Positions 1 through 8,511 of a DNA stretch of 64,000 bases are shown one piece after another. The notes beneath the pieces are model-generated. The model was not told the DNA's origin, did no database searches, and was given only the letters and a program-made list of their open reading frames with translations. The DNA is from Caryophanales bacterium UBA6380 (GTDB lineage Bacteria; Bacillota_I; Bacilli_A; RFN20; CAG-826), in the NCBI GenBank assembly GCA_002438785.1, contig DJQS01000015.1, positions 6,092 to 70,091 on the forward strand. The letters are read 5' to 3'. A program made the position numbers and the translations under genes. Within the stretch, counting starts at the first letter, position 1; each line of letters starts with the position of its first letter.

Positions 1-254
1 TAAAGAAACTGATAATAATGTTTTAATGTACTAGTGATTCTTCTTATAGATCTTTTATCGAATTTTTTATCATTTAAACAAAACTTTATAAAACTTCGAT
101 ATATTTCTTTATCAACATTTTCTAATAATAAATCATGATTATAAAGAAAATCATCGAATAAATCGATATCGTGCTTGTAAGAAATAATTGTATTATTAGA
201 GTACTTCCTTAAATATTTTAAATAAGAAAGAAATTCATTTTCGTATTTATTCAT
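1..254 (-). CDS. xerC: Tyrosine recombinase XerC-like, N-terminal part (runs off window)
   Basis: Partial gene that starts at 254 and leaves the window at position 1; about 84 residues are visible. The peptide begins MNKYENEFLSYLKYLRKYS and continues with TIISYKHDIDLFDDFLY, the pattern of the N-terminal SAM-like core-binding domain of XerC/XerD integrases. The catalytic domain lies outside the window. The ATG overlaps the end of trmFO by 8 bases, so translation is probably coupled. The order topA-trmFO-xerC (codV) is the Bacillus subtilis order, which supports XerC, the chromosome dimer resolution recombinase acting at dif. A XerD or XerS identity cannot be excluded without the C-terminus. 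Confidence 0.8.
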   Translation of the reverse strand, partial: MNKYENEFLSYLKYLRKYSNNTIISYKHDIDLFDDFLYNHDLLLENVDKEIYRSFIKFCLNDKKFDKRSIRRITSTLKHYYQFL

Positions 255-1524
255 TTATTTGCTTTTTAAAATCATTGACTTCTTTCAATGATCTATTAAT
301 GATATCATCTTTTTTTATATAGTTAGCACGATAAATAATTCCAAAATTAGCGTTCATTGGACTGAATGAATTAATACCTGTATGAGTAATATAACGAGTT
401 AATGCTCCTAAGACAGTATTAAATGATAATTTTTTATATTGAATATTTTTTATTCTAAAATAAATATAATAAGCAGCTAATAAACCACTTGCCGCACTTT
501 CTACGTAGCCTTCAACTCCCGATAATTGACCGGCTATATAAATATTAGGATTTACTTTCAATGAATAATCATCATTTAATATTTTTGGTGCAAAAATATA
601 AGAATTTCTATGCATTAATCCATAACGCACAAATTTTGCATTCTCTAATCCAGGAATCATATGAAATACTCTTTTTTGCTCATTATAGGTTAAATTAGTT
701 TGAAAACCTACAATGTTATAAAAATTACCAATCAAATCATCCTGCCTAAGTTGAACAACAGCATAATGAAGAGTATCATTATGTTCTAAACCCTTTGGCT
801 TTAATGGACCAAAACGTAAGGTATCAATACCTCTAGAAGCCATAACCTCAATTGGTAAGCATCCTTCGAAATAGTTTTTATCAAAATCATGCAATAATGC
901 TCTTTTAGCATTAATAAGTTCTTTTACAAAAGATTCATATTCTTCTTTATTCATCGGACAATTTATATAACTATCATCGCCTTGTTCATATCTAGATTTA
1001 TAGTAAACTTTACTAAAATCAATTGAATTTTTTTCAACAATAGGTGCACTTGCATCAAAAAAATTAAAACATTTTTCTCCCGTTATTTCTGAAATTTTAT
1101 CAAGCAATTTTGAACTTGTTAAAGGTCCAGTTGTAATTAAATTTATGCCATCTTTAATAGAATCTACATCTTCATAAATTATCTCAATATTAGGATTTGA
1201 TTTAATTTTATTCGTTATATATTTTGCAAACTCATATCTATCAACAGCAAGCGAATCTCCAGCATTAACTTCACTAAATGCACTAGCTTCCATCATCAGT
1301 GAACCCATCGTTTTAATTTCTTCTTTTAATAAACCACATGCATTATCTAACTTTTTTGATTTTAGAGAATTAGAACATACAAGTTCCCCAAATAAATCAG
1401 TGTGATGAGCTTCGGATTGAACTAATGGTCTTTTTTCATATAGTTTTACTTTGATGCCATGATTAGCTAAAAAATTACTAGCTTCACACCCAGCTAAACC
1501 AGCACCAATTACATTAACAATCAT
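247..1524 (-). CDS. trmFO: Methylenetetrahydrofolate-tRNA-(uracil-5-)-methyltransferase TrmFO
   Basis: A 425-residue cytoplasmic FAD enzyme that forms 5-methyluridine at position 54 of tRNA with methylenetetrahydrofolate as carbon donor. The FAD-binding GxGxxG motif (GAGLAG) is at residues 7-12, followed by the family run SEAHHTDLFGELVCSNSLKS. A conserved YITHTG..SPMNANFGI segment lies near the C-terminus. Length matches the family (about 435). Its start overlaps the TGA of topA as ATGA, and its stop overlaps the xerC start, so it sits in a tightly coupled topA-trmFO-xerC operon as in B. subtilis. Identification is firm from motifs and synteny. Confidence 0.95.
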   Translation of the reverse strand: MIVNVIGAGLAGCEASNFLANHGIKVKLYEKRPLVQSEAHHTDLFGELVCSNSLKSKKLDNACGLLKEEIKTMGSLMMEASAFSEVNAGDSLAVDRYEFAKYITNKIKSNPNIEIIYEDVDSIKDGINLITTGPLTSSKLLDKISEITGEKCFNFFDASAPIVEKNSIDFSKVYYKSRYEQGDDSYINCPMNKEEYESFVKELINAKRALLHDFDKNYFEGCLPIEVMASRGIDTLRFGPLKPKGLEHNDTLHYAVVQLRQDDLIGNFYNIVGFQTNLTYNEQKRVFHMIPGLENAKFVRYGLMHRNSYIFAPKILNDDYSLKVNPNIYIAGQLSGVEGYVESAASGLLAAYYIYFRIKNIQYKKLSFNTVLGALTRYITHTGINSFSPMNANFGIIYRANYIKKDDIINRSLKEVNDFKKQINE

Positions 1525-3608
1525 TCTTTTTTGTCATCCTTATTTAAAGGTTCAACATAATCGCATTTTGGATAATTACTACACCCGTAAAAATATCCTT
1601 TTTTGCTCTTTCTTTTAACAAGACTTGCACCACATTTTGGGCAAATTCTATTTTCTGAAGGTTCATCAATTGATTCAATATAATGACATTTAGGAAAATT
1701 ACTACATCCAATAAATTTTTGACCTTTTTTATTATAACGATAAACTAATGGCGCGCCACAATTTGGGCAATTTCTACCAACTTCAACCGCTTTATCCTTT
1801 TCTTCTTTTTTTATATATTTACAAGTAGGATAATTCGAACAAGCTATAAAATCGCCATATCTCCCATGACGCTTAACAAGTCTAGACCCACATAATGGAC
1901 AAAACTCATCAATATATTCTGGCTCATCTTTATACATAGTTTTCTTTACTTCTTCAAAATGAGTAATAAATGGCTCGTAAAAAGACTTTAAAACTTGTAA
2001 TTCATCCTCGGTACCTTCACTAATTTTATCTAGATCTGTTTCCATATTGGCAGTATATTCGGTATTCATTAAATCTGGAAAATATTTAGTAAGAACTGTG
2101 CTGGTTTTTATACCTTGTTCAGTTGGTGTTACAACTCCTTTTTCACTGATAATATATTTTCTAGCAATCAAAGTTTGAATAGTTGATGAATATGTAGAAG
2201 GTCTACCAATTCCTTCATCTTCCATAAGTTTTACAATTCTTCCTTCACTATAACGTGTTGGAGGTTGAGTAAACTTTTGTTCTTTTTTAATTTCTTTAAA
2301 AGAATAAACATCATTTAAGTTGAAGATATAGTTACTTTTTTCATCTTTTTCATCGACTTTTAAGGCATCATAACCATCAAAAATTATTGTATTTTCGTCA
2401 TATTTAAATAAAACATCGTTTGATTTAAAAACATTTTGAGTAACTTCAACTATTTTATCACTCATTAAGCTTGCAAGTGTTCGATTATAAATCAACTTAT
2501 ATAATTTGAATTCATGATCACTTAAATATTTTTTAATACTTTCAGGAGTTCTATCTAAACTAGTAGGTCTAATTGCTTCATGAGCATCTTGTGACATTAT
2601 AATTTTTTTTGAATTTTTAGAAGGTCCCTTATAATAATTTAAACCAAATTTTTCAATTATATAATTTTTTGCTAGAGCTATAAATTGATCACTAAGTTTA
2701 GTAGAATCAGTTCTCATATATGTAATTAAGCCTACCAATCCTTCTTCACCAATCTCTTTTCCTTCGTAAAGTTTTTGAGCAATTGAAGTTGTTTCACGTG
2801 TTTTAAATTTATATTTACTAAATGCTTCTTGTTGCAATGTAGAAGTTCTAAAAGGTTCCTTTGATGGGACAGCACGTTTATTTTTATTAATTTGATAAAC
2901 AATTACATCTTTTGAGCAATTAGATAAAATTTCTTCCGCTGTTTTCAAATCATTAATTTTCACTTGTTCATTTTTATACTTATAAAAATCTAAATTAATT
3001 ACATCGCCATCTTTTTCAATAGAAGCAATAATTTGATAATATTCTTGAGGAACGAAATCTTTAATTTCTTTTTCATGATCACAAATTAACTTTAATGTTA
3101 CACTTTGTACTCTACCTGCAGATTGACTATTAATTCTACTTTTTATTAAAGATGAAATTTTAAAACCAATAATACGATCGATAATTCTTCTTGTTTCTTG
3201 AGAATGGACTAAATTCATATTAATAATTCGTGGATTCTCTATAGCGTGTAAAATTGAGTTTTTAGTAATTTCATGAAATTCCAACCTTTTAGTACTATCT
3301 ATTGGTAAATTTAAGACCATTGCTAAATGATAAGCAATTGCTTCACCTTCTCGATCAGGGTCTGTTGCTAAAATTACTTCTGTAGCTTCCTTAGCACTCT
3401 TTTTTAATTCTTTTACAACTTTTGTTTTGTCTTTATTAATTATATAAGTAGGCTTAAAATCGTGATCAACATCAACGCCTAGGCCTCCCTTCCCACTAGT
3501 TGCTAGATCACGGATATGACCAACACTAGCTTCAACCTTATAATCTTCTCCTAGATAATGACCTATAGTTTTACTTTTCGCAGGCGATTCAACAATAACT
3601 AATTTCAT
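1521..3608 (-). CDS. topA: DNA topoisomerase I (type IA)
   Basis: A 695-residue topoisomerase that relaxes negative supercoils by single-strand passage. The Toprim domain is at the N-terminus, with VESPAKSKTI at residues 7-15 and the DPDREGEA metal-binding motif at about 83-90. The catalytic tyrosine is Y297 in ITYMRTDS. Three C-terminal four-cysteine zinc ribbons (CxxC...CSNYPxC type) begin near residues 575, 620 and 660. The gene has its own good promoter (TTTACA-N17-TATATT) in the gap after dprA and a GAGGA ribosome-binding site. It ends in TGA, one of the clearest proofs here that UGA is a stop. Translation is coupled to trmFO. Confidence 0.97.
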   Translation of the reverse strand: MKLVIVESPAKSKTIGHYLGEDYKVEASVGHIRDLATSGKGGLGVDVDHDFKPTYIINKDKTKVVKELKKSAKEATEVILATDPDREGEAIAYHLAMVLNLPIDSTKRLEFHEITKNSILHAIENPRIINMNLVHSQETRRIIDRIIGFKISSLIKSRINSQSAGRVQSVTLKLICDHEKEIKDFVPQEYYQIIASIEKDGDVINLDFYKYKNEQVKINDLKTAEEILSNCSKDVIVYQINKNKRAVPSKEPFRTSTLQQEAFSKYKFKTRETTSIAQKLYEGKEIGEEGLVGLITYMRTDSTKLSDQFIALAKNYIIEKFGLNYYKGPSKNSKKIIMSQDAHEAIRPTSLDRTPESIKKYLSDHEFKLYKLIYNRTLASLMSDKIVEVTQNVFKSNDVLFKYDENTIIFDGYDALKVDEKDEKSNYIFNLNDVYSFKEIKKEQKFTQPPTRYSEGRIVKLMEDEGIGRPSTYSSTIQTLIARKYIISEKGVVTPTEQGIKTSTVLTKYFPDLMNTEYTANMETDLDKISEGTEDELQVLKSFYEPFITHFEEVKKTMYKDEPEYIDEFCPLCGSRLVKRHGRYGDFIACSNYPTCKYIKKEEKDKAVEVGRNCPNCGAPLVYRYNKKGQKFIGCSNFPKCHYIESIDEPSENRICPKCGASLVKRKSKKGYFYGCSNYPKCDYVEPLNKDDKKE

Positions 3609-3627
3609 AAATGTCCTCAGGTGAATA

Positions 3628-3656
3628 AATATAATGATATAAAATAGTTTTGTAAA
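3628..3656 (-). promoter_or_regulatory. Promoter of topA
   Basis: On the minus strand TTTACA (3651-3656) is separated by exactly 17 bases from TATATT (3628-3633), placing the start point about 13 bases before the topA ATG. Upstream, between dprA and this promoter, an AT-only inverted repeat (around 3675-3712) followed by T-runs could act as a weak terminator after dprA. Confidence 0.6.
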
Positions 3657-3717
3657 GTAAAAAAATTTAAAAAAAGAATAATTAAATATATATAAGATAT
3701 ATATATTAATTAATATT

Positions 3718-4509
3718 TTATATTTTTATAGGGATGTTCAATAAACTCTTTAAATCATTTATATTTTCAATCATCTCCGCACCTTGTTTAATTAAAAGGT
3801 TGCAATAACTTTCCTCGTCACATCTAAAAGGTAAACAGCCTACACTTTTACCATAATTTAATCCATAATTAACAGTTATTCGAGTTCCACTATTATATTT
3901 AGCTTCAGCGACAAAAATTGAATCGCCTAAAGCAGCAATTATCCTATTTCTCCATCTAAAGTTTTCTTGCTTAGGCTCAGTTCCATAAGGATATTCGCTT
4001 AAAATTAAACCACCATTTTCTAATATATCTTTATAAATTTGTTCGTTTTCATGTGGATAACATCTACCTATGCCATTCCCCAAAACAGCAATAACTTTTT
4101 TATTACTATAAAGTGCAGCCTTAATACCACAAGAATCAATTCCTTTTGCTAAGCCACTAATTATCACAACATCATTTGGTAATTCTTTAACAAGTTTATC
4201 TGTTAAATTTCTAGCATATAAACTTGATATTCTACTTCCTATCACTGTAAGTTTTTTAAATTCTTTATTTAATAGTTTAATATCACCTTGATAATAAACA
4301 ATAAATGGTGGTGTATTTAAGACTTGCTTAAATAATTCAGGATAATCATTTGATATTAAAGAAATATAATCAAATTTTGTCCTATTTATAACATCTTGTA
4401 TTTCTTCATTAGTGGGCGGACTTTCTTTTGCCTTTATAAAATTAAAAATTTTTTGCCAATCTCCTTCAAATTTATTTGAAAGAAATAATAATAATTCATT
4501 TGCCTTCAT
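3718..4509 (-). CDS. dprA: DNA processing protein DprA (Smf)
   Basis: A 263-residue Rossmann-type protein that binds incoming single-stranded DNA and loads RecA during natural transformation. Family motifs are GSR at about residue 91, SGLAKGIDS, AVLGNGIGRCYPHEN, SEYPYGTEP, FRWRNRIIAALGD and SGTRITVNYGLNYGK. The protein ends soon after this fold, so it lacks the C-terminal winged-helix (DML1-like) domain of many DprA proteins; B. subtilis DprA is 297 residues. It lies 50 bases after rnhB and before topA, as in Bacillus. A GAGGT ribosome-binding site precedes the ATG. A 12-base element identical to one before comFA starts 17 bases upstream (4526-4537), hinting at competence-specific transcription. 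Confidence 0.95.
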   Translation of the reverse strand: MKANELLLFLSNKFEGDWQKIFNFIKAKESPPTNEEIQDVINRTKFDYISLISNDYPELFKQVLNTPPFIVYYQGDIKLLNKEFKKLTVIGSRISSLYARNLTDKLVKELPNDVVIISGLAKGIDSCGIKAALYSNKKVIAVLGNGIGRCYPHENEQIYKDILENGGLILSEYPYGTEPKQENFRWRNRIIAALGDSIFVAEAKYNSGTRITVNYGLNYGKSVGCLPFRCDEESYCNLLIKQGAEMIENINDLKSLLNIPIKI

Positions 4510-4525
4510 TTTATTACCTCTAATA

Positions 4526-4537
4526 ACAAGTCGTAAT
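4526..4537 (-). promoter_or_regulatory. Candidate competence promoter element upstream of dprA
   Basis: On the minus strand this reads ATTACGACTTGT, preceded by a T-rich tract (4538-4553). The identical 12-mer lies just before comFA (46430-46441), and I found no third copy in the window. The TACGA core equals the first five bases of the streptococcal cin-box TACGAATA used by the alternative sigma factor ComX/SigX. Function is inferred from position and shared sequence. Confidence 0.55.
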
Positions 4538-4559
4538 AAAAATAAAAAAAATAGGGGTA

Positions 4560-5171
4560 TTAAAATAATTTAATTTTTTTAATACTTACAGGAGCGTAAC
4601 TAAAACGATGGAATCCTTTTATCGGACCATATTTATTTAATGCTAAAAGATGTTTTTTAGTTCCATAACCTTTATTGTTTTTTAAATCATATTCTGGATA
4701 AATTTTATCCATTTGAATCATATAATGATCACGACATACCTTAGCAATGATACTAGCAGCAGCAACACATTCACATAAAGCATCACCATGCGGTAAAGAT
4801 ATAACTTTGATGTCTTTATATTTTAGAGGCATACAATCGGTTATTATTAATTGGGGGTTTACTTTCATATTATTTAAAGCCTTCATCATAGCTAATTTGC
4901 TTGACTCATAAATATTAATTTTATCAATTGTTTCACTATCAACGTAACCAATTCCATAGGCGATACAATTTTTAATAATTTCTTTAAACAATATCTCTCT
5001 TTGCTTAGAAGTTAGTTTTTTAGAATCATTTATTAAATCATTACGATAACTAGGTGGCAAAATAACTGCAGCAGCGACAACAGGACCACATAAAGGCCCT
5101 CTACCTGCTTCATCTGTCCCAGCTATTAATTTGACATTATTTGAATAATACTGTTGTTCAAAATCTAACAT
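4560..5171 (-). CDS. rnhB: Ribonuclease HII
   Basis: A 203-residue cytoplasmic nuclease that removes single ribonucleotides and RNA primers from RNA-DNA hybrids. The four acidic catalytic residues are visible: D20 and E21 in GTDEAGRG, D112 in IITDCMPL and D130 in HGDALCECVAAASIIAK, matching D16, E17, D108 and D126 of E. coli RNase HII. Length is typical. The start overlaps the end of rbgA by 7 bases, giving the rbgA-rnhB-dprA order seen in Bacillus. Confidence 0.96.
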   Translation of the reverse strand: MLDFEQQYYSNNVKLIAGTDEAGRGPLCGPVVAAAVILPPSYRNDLINDSKKLTSKQREILFKEIIKNCIAYGIGYVDSETIDKINIYESSKLAMMKALNNMKVNPQLIITDCMPLKYKDIKVISLPHGDALCECVAAASIIAKVCRDHYMIQMDKIYPEYDLKNNKGYGTKKHLLALNKYGPIKGFHRFSYAPVSIKKIKLF

Positions 5172-6028
5172 AAATTAAACTTATCCAATGTATATTTGCA
5201 TATGGCTCCGTTTTTAAATTCATTTAAAAGAATTAAACTAGCCTTATTGATATCTAACTCATTATTTTTAAGTAAAAACCCTCTATTCTTAGCTATTTCT
5301 TGCAAAATTATTTGATTCGTTGATACGTTTTTCAATTTATATTTGTTAAATAAATCACTTAAGTGGTTCTTTTTTAAAAAATTTAAGCAATAATCTGTTA
5401 ATTCTTCAATAGGCAAAACTTGTTCTTTAATTGACCCAATTAAACCCAAATTTATTCCTTTAATTCGATCCTCAAATTGAGGTTGTAACACACCAGGAGT
5501 ATCAAGAAGCATTAAATTATTAACTTTAACCCATCTAACATTTCGTGTATAACCAGGAATATTAGCGACTTTAGTTATACATTTTTTTGCAATAAAATTA
5601 ATAATAGTTGATTTACCAACATTTGGGATGCCAACAATAATAGCCTTAGTTAATACATTTTTGAGCCCCTTTTTCTCCATTTTTTTCTCTTTTTCTTTGC
5701 AAAATTCCATCATTTTATCGATTATTAAATTATAATCTTTTTGTGTTTTTAGATTAACTAAAATAGCTTTATTTCCGTTTGAATTAAAATAGTTAACCCA
5801 TTTATTAGTTTCAGATGTATCACAAAGATCTTTTTTTGTTAGAACATATAAGATTGGTTTTTTATTAATTACTTGTTCAATATAATAATTTTGACTTGAT
5901 ATGGGGGCTCTACTATCAATTACTTCAATTACAAAATCCACCATCTTAAGTGATTCTTCAATCTTAATAATGGTTTTTTTCATATGACCAGGAAACCAAT
6001 TTATATTTGTTTTTATCTCTTCATTCAT
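5165..6028 (-). CDS. rbgA: Ribosome biogenesis GTPase RbgA (YlqF)
   Basis: A circularly permuted GTPase, 287 residues from the chosen start, needed for late assembly of the 50S subunit. It begins MNEEIKTNINWFPGHMKKT; NWFPGHM is the family N-terminal signature. The motif order is permuted: G4 TKKD first, then G1 GIPNVGKST and G3 DTPG. The frame stays open upstream to 6166, but that extension would run through the rplS terminator and rplS itself and lacks family similarity, so 6028 was chosen. A TATAAT sequence lies about 12 bases before the ATG and may provide a promoter after the rplS terminator. RbgA acts with L19-containing ribosomes, which fits its place next to rplS. Confidence 0.94.
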   Translation of the reverse strand: MNEEIKTNINWFPGHMKKTIIKIEESLKMVDFVIEVIDSRAPISSQNYYIEQVINKKPILYVLTKKDLCDTSETNKWVNYFNSNGNKAILVNLKTQKDYNLIIDKMMEFCKEKEKKMEKKGLKNVLTKAIIVGIPNVGKSTIINFIAKKCITKVANIPGYTRNVRWVKVNNLMLLDTPGVLQPQFEDRIKGINLGLIGSIKEQVLPIEELTDYCLNFLKKNHLSDLFNKYKLKNVSTNQIILQEIAKNRGFLLKNNELDINKASLILLNEFKNGAICKYTLDKFNLC

Positions 6029-6054
6029 AAATTCTCTACTATTATAACATTTCA

Positions 6055-6091
6055 TGAAAAATAAAAGGAACATTATTAGTGTTCCTTTTTT
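6055..6091 (-). terminator. Rho-independent terminator after rplS
   Basis: A perfect 10-base stem AAAAGGAACA/TGTTCCTTTT (6063-6072 with 6080-6089) and a 7-base loop, followed on the minus strand by a U-rich tail. It lies between the rplS stop and the rbgA start. Because the arms are A- and T-ended it could also stop plus-strand transcripts. Confidence 0.8.
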
Positions 6092-6119
6092 GTCACAATA
6101 TTTTTTTAATAAATAATAA

Positions 6120-6470
6120 CTATTTAAGAATTTGTTTAATTCTTGCGGATTTACCACTTCTTTCACGTAAATAGAAAATCTTGTGTCTTCTTACTTTACC
6201 TTTTTTAAGAACTTCAATATTAGCAACGTTAGGTGAATGAATTGGAAATACTCTTTCAACTCCAATTGCACCAGACATCTTTCTAATAATAAATGTTTCA
6301 GCAATTCCACTTCCTCTACGTGCAATAACTACACCTTCGAAAACTTGGATTCTACTTTTTCCATTTTCAGTAATTCTTACAGAAACTTTAACTGTATCAC
6401 CACTTGAAAAAGCTGGAACATCCTTTCTTAATTGGGTAGCAGTAACTTCTTTGACTAAATTTTTATTCAT
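6120..6470 (-). CDS. rplS: Large ribosomal subunit protein bL19
   Basis: A 116-residue protein at the 30S-50S interface. The sequence MNKNLVKEVTATQLRKDVPAFSSGD with GDTVKV, VFEGVVIARRGSGIAETF and the basic tail KVRRHKIFYLRERSGKSARI is typical of L19, and the length matches (about 115). The start at 6470 is preceded by a strong GGGGGAG ribosome-binding site. The frame continues open to 6545, but that stretch is the mRNA leader. It has its own promoter (6562-6591), a leader of about 85 bases and its own terminator, so it can be a single-gene unit with some read-through into rbgA. Confidence 0.97.
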   Translation of the reverse strand: MNKNLVKEVTATQLRKDVPAFSSGDTVKVSVRITENGKSRIQVFEGVVIARRGSGIAETFIIRKMSGAIGVERVFPIHSPNVANIEVLKKGKVRRHKIFYLRERSGKSARIKQILK

Positions 6471-6556
6471 CTTAAGCTCCCCCTTTCTTATCGTTCTCTT
6501 AACGTTCTTGTAAATGTGACTTTTATATTGGACCGTTCGTATCACTTAAAAGTGCT
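6471..6556 (-). promoter_or_regulatory. 5' leader of rplS, possible L19 autoregulatory element
   Basis: The leader between the promoter and the rplS start carries a small inverted repeat CACTTAAAAGTG (6543-6554) at its 5' end and two GAACG repeats before the ribosome-binding site. L19 leader RNAs are known in Firmicutes. I see only a structured leader and cannot match it to the family consensus, so autoregulation is an inference. Confidence 0.35.
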
Positions 6557-6561
6557 TTAAT

Positions 6562-6591
6562 ATTTTATCTAGATTCAATGATTATTGTCAA
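6562..6591 (-). promoter_or_regulatory. Promoter of rplS
   Basis: On the minus strand TTGACA (6586-6591) and TAAAAT (6562-6567) are 18 bases apart, a near-consensus vegetative promoter that begins only 11 bases after the stop of the upstream exporter gene. Confidence 0.7.
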
Positions 6592-6601
6592 TAAGAAATA
6601 A

Positions 6602-8509
6602 TCATTCAAGTTCAAATGCCCCTGTATATAATTGATAATAGACGCCCTTAGCTTTAATTAAATCATCATGAGTTCCTCTTTCAATAATTCTGCCATGATC
6701 TAAGACCATTATAACATCACTATTTTGAATGGTTGAAAGTCTATGAGCTATAACAAAAACTGTCCTTCCTTTCATCAAATTATCCATGCCTTTAGTAACA
6801 ATTGCTTCTGTACGAGTATCAATAGATGAAGTTGCCTCATCTAATATCAATACTGGTGCATTATTTACAGCAGCCCTAGCAATTGATAAAAGCTGTCTTT
6901 GCCCTTGTGATAAGTTTGCCCCATCATTTGTTAAATATGTGTTATAGCCTTGAGGCAATCTTTCAATAAAGCTATCAGCGTTAGCAAGCTTTGCAGCTGC
7001 AATACATTCTTCATCAGTTGCATCAAGTTTACCATATCTAATATTATCCATAATTGTACCAGTAAACAAATTAGTGTCTTGAAGAACCATGCCTAAACTT
7101 TTTCTTAAATCTTTTTTACATATTTTATTAATATTTATCCCATCATATCGTATTTTTCCATCAGCAATATCATAAAATCTGTTTAAAAGATTGGTAATTG
7201 TTGTTTTCCCTGCACCTGTTGCACCAACAAATGCAACTTTTTGTCCTGGTTTAGCATATAAATTAATATCGTGTAAAACAATTTTATTAGGAACGTAGCC
7301 AAAATCTACATCATACATCCTTATTTCACCTTCTAAAAGGGTATAGGTAATTGAATTATTATTAGTATGAGGATGTTTCCATGCCCAAATAGTTGCTTCC
7401 TTTGGATCATTAACTTCGATAATATTGTGATTATTATCATATTTTGCTCTAACTAATTTAACATACCCATTATCAACTTCCTTAGGTTCATCAAGTAAAC
7501 TTACAACACGATTACAACCACCAATTGCTAAAGCGATACTATTAATTTGATTAGCGACTTGAGAAGCATTATTCGTAAATTGCTTGACTAATGGTAAAAA
7601 TCCAACAATAATTCCAACATTAATTGCCTCACCATAAGAGGTTAAGGTTAAATTAGGCACATCATATATAAATAACAAGACACCAATAAATGCAACTAAT
7701 ACATAATTCAAATTACCAATATTACCTAAAATTGGCATTAAAATATTTGCATATTTATTAGCTTTTGTTGCAACATCTTTAAAACTTTCGTTAATTTTCT
7801 CAAAACCAATTTTGCTTTCCTCTTCGTGGCAGAATGACTTAATAACTTTTAAACCATTCATCATTTCTTCGACATAACCTTCTTGTTGACCAATAATTTT
7901 TTGTTGAGTGATAAAGTTTTTAGAACTATGACTACCAACATGCTTTGTGGCAAATAACATAAATGATCCGCCAATGATAACAATAATAGATATCCAAATA
8001 CTAAAGGAAAGCATAGTAATTAATACTGCGACAAAGGTAAAACTACAAATACAGATTTCAGAAAGTGAATTTACAATAAGTTGTCTTACAGTATCAACAT
8101 CGTTTATATAAATGGACATGATATCACCTTTATCATGTTGATCAAAATATTTAACAGGTAAATCTTCCATATGGTTAAATAATTTTTTTCTTAATGTATC
8201 CATATATTTTTGACCACTTATAGCCATTAATTGACTATAAGTAAAGCCACCAATTATGCTAATTATATATATACAAGCTAAAAAAATTAAATAATGAGTA
8301 ATACTTATCCAAGTTTGATTAATATCTATTGAATTTATATTAGTAGTCGGAAGTAAATTAGTAATTTTTTGCAAAATAATTGGCGCTGTAATATTTCCTA
8401 AAGAAGTAAAAACAATGCAAATCATTGCAAAAGAAAAATAAATTTTATAATTTTTAATATAATCAAATATAATACGTAATAAGGCAGGGCGTTTGTTTTC
8501 TTTTTTCAT
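6602..8509 (-). CDS. Heterodimeric multidrug ABC exporter, catalytic-site subunit
   Basis: A 635-residue ABC half-transporter: six membrane segments in the first 330 residues, then a nucleotide-binding domain from about 400. Walker A is GATGAGKTT, the signature NLSQGQRQ, and Walker B LILDEATS with the catalytic glutamate intact. A linker containing WAWKHPH sits between the domains, as in the LmrD/BmrD side of Firmicute exporters. The partner gene upstream (8512-10311) has a degenerate Walker B, and the two are 2 bases apart, so they form one heterodimer. Together with the MarR gene before them, this indicates export of drugs or other hydrophobic compounds. The substrate is unknown. Confidence 0.88.
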   Translation of the reverse strand: MKKENKRPALLRIIFDYIKNYKIYFSFAMICIVFTSLGNITAPIILQKITNLLPTTNINSIDINQTWISITHYLIFLACIYIISIIGGFTYSQLMAISGQKYMDTLRKKLFNHMEDLPVKYFDQHDKGDIMSIYINDVDTVRQLIVNSLSEICICSFTFVAVLITMLSFSIWISIIVIIGGSFMLFATKHVGSHSSKNFITQQKIIGQQEGYVEEMMNGLKVIKSFCHEEESKIGFEKINESFKDVATKANKYANILMPILGNIGNLNYVLVAFIGVLLFIYDVPNLTLTSYGEAINVGIIVGFLPLVKQFTNNASQVANQINSIALAIGGCNRVVSLLDEPKEVDNGYVKLVRAKYDNNHNIIEVNDPKEATIWAWKHPHTNNNSITYTLLEGEIRMYDVDFGYVPNKIVLHDINLYAKPGQKVAFVGATGAGKTTITNLLNRFYDIADGKIRYDGININKICKKDLRKSLGMVLQDTNLFTGTIMDNIRYGKLDATDEECIAAAKLANADSFIERLPQGYNTYLTNDGANLSQGQRQLLSIARAAVNNAPVLILDEATSSIDTRTEAIVTKGMDNLMKGRTVFVIAHRLSTIQNSDVIMVLDHGRIIERGTHDDLIKAKGVYYQLYTGAFELE

Positions 8510-8511
8510 AA

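Noticed and set aside
6029..6166. N-terminal extension of the RbgA frame up to 6166
   Set aside because: It runs through the rplS terminator and into rplS, and has no family similarity; the family start NWFPGHM follows the ATG at 6028.
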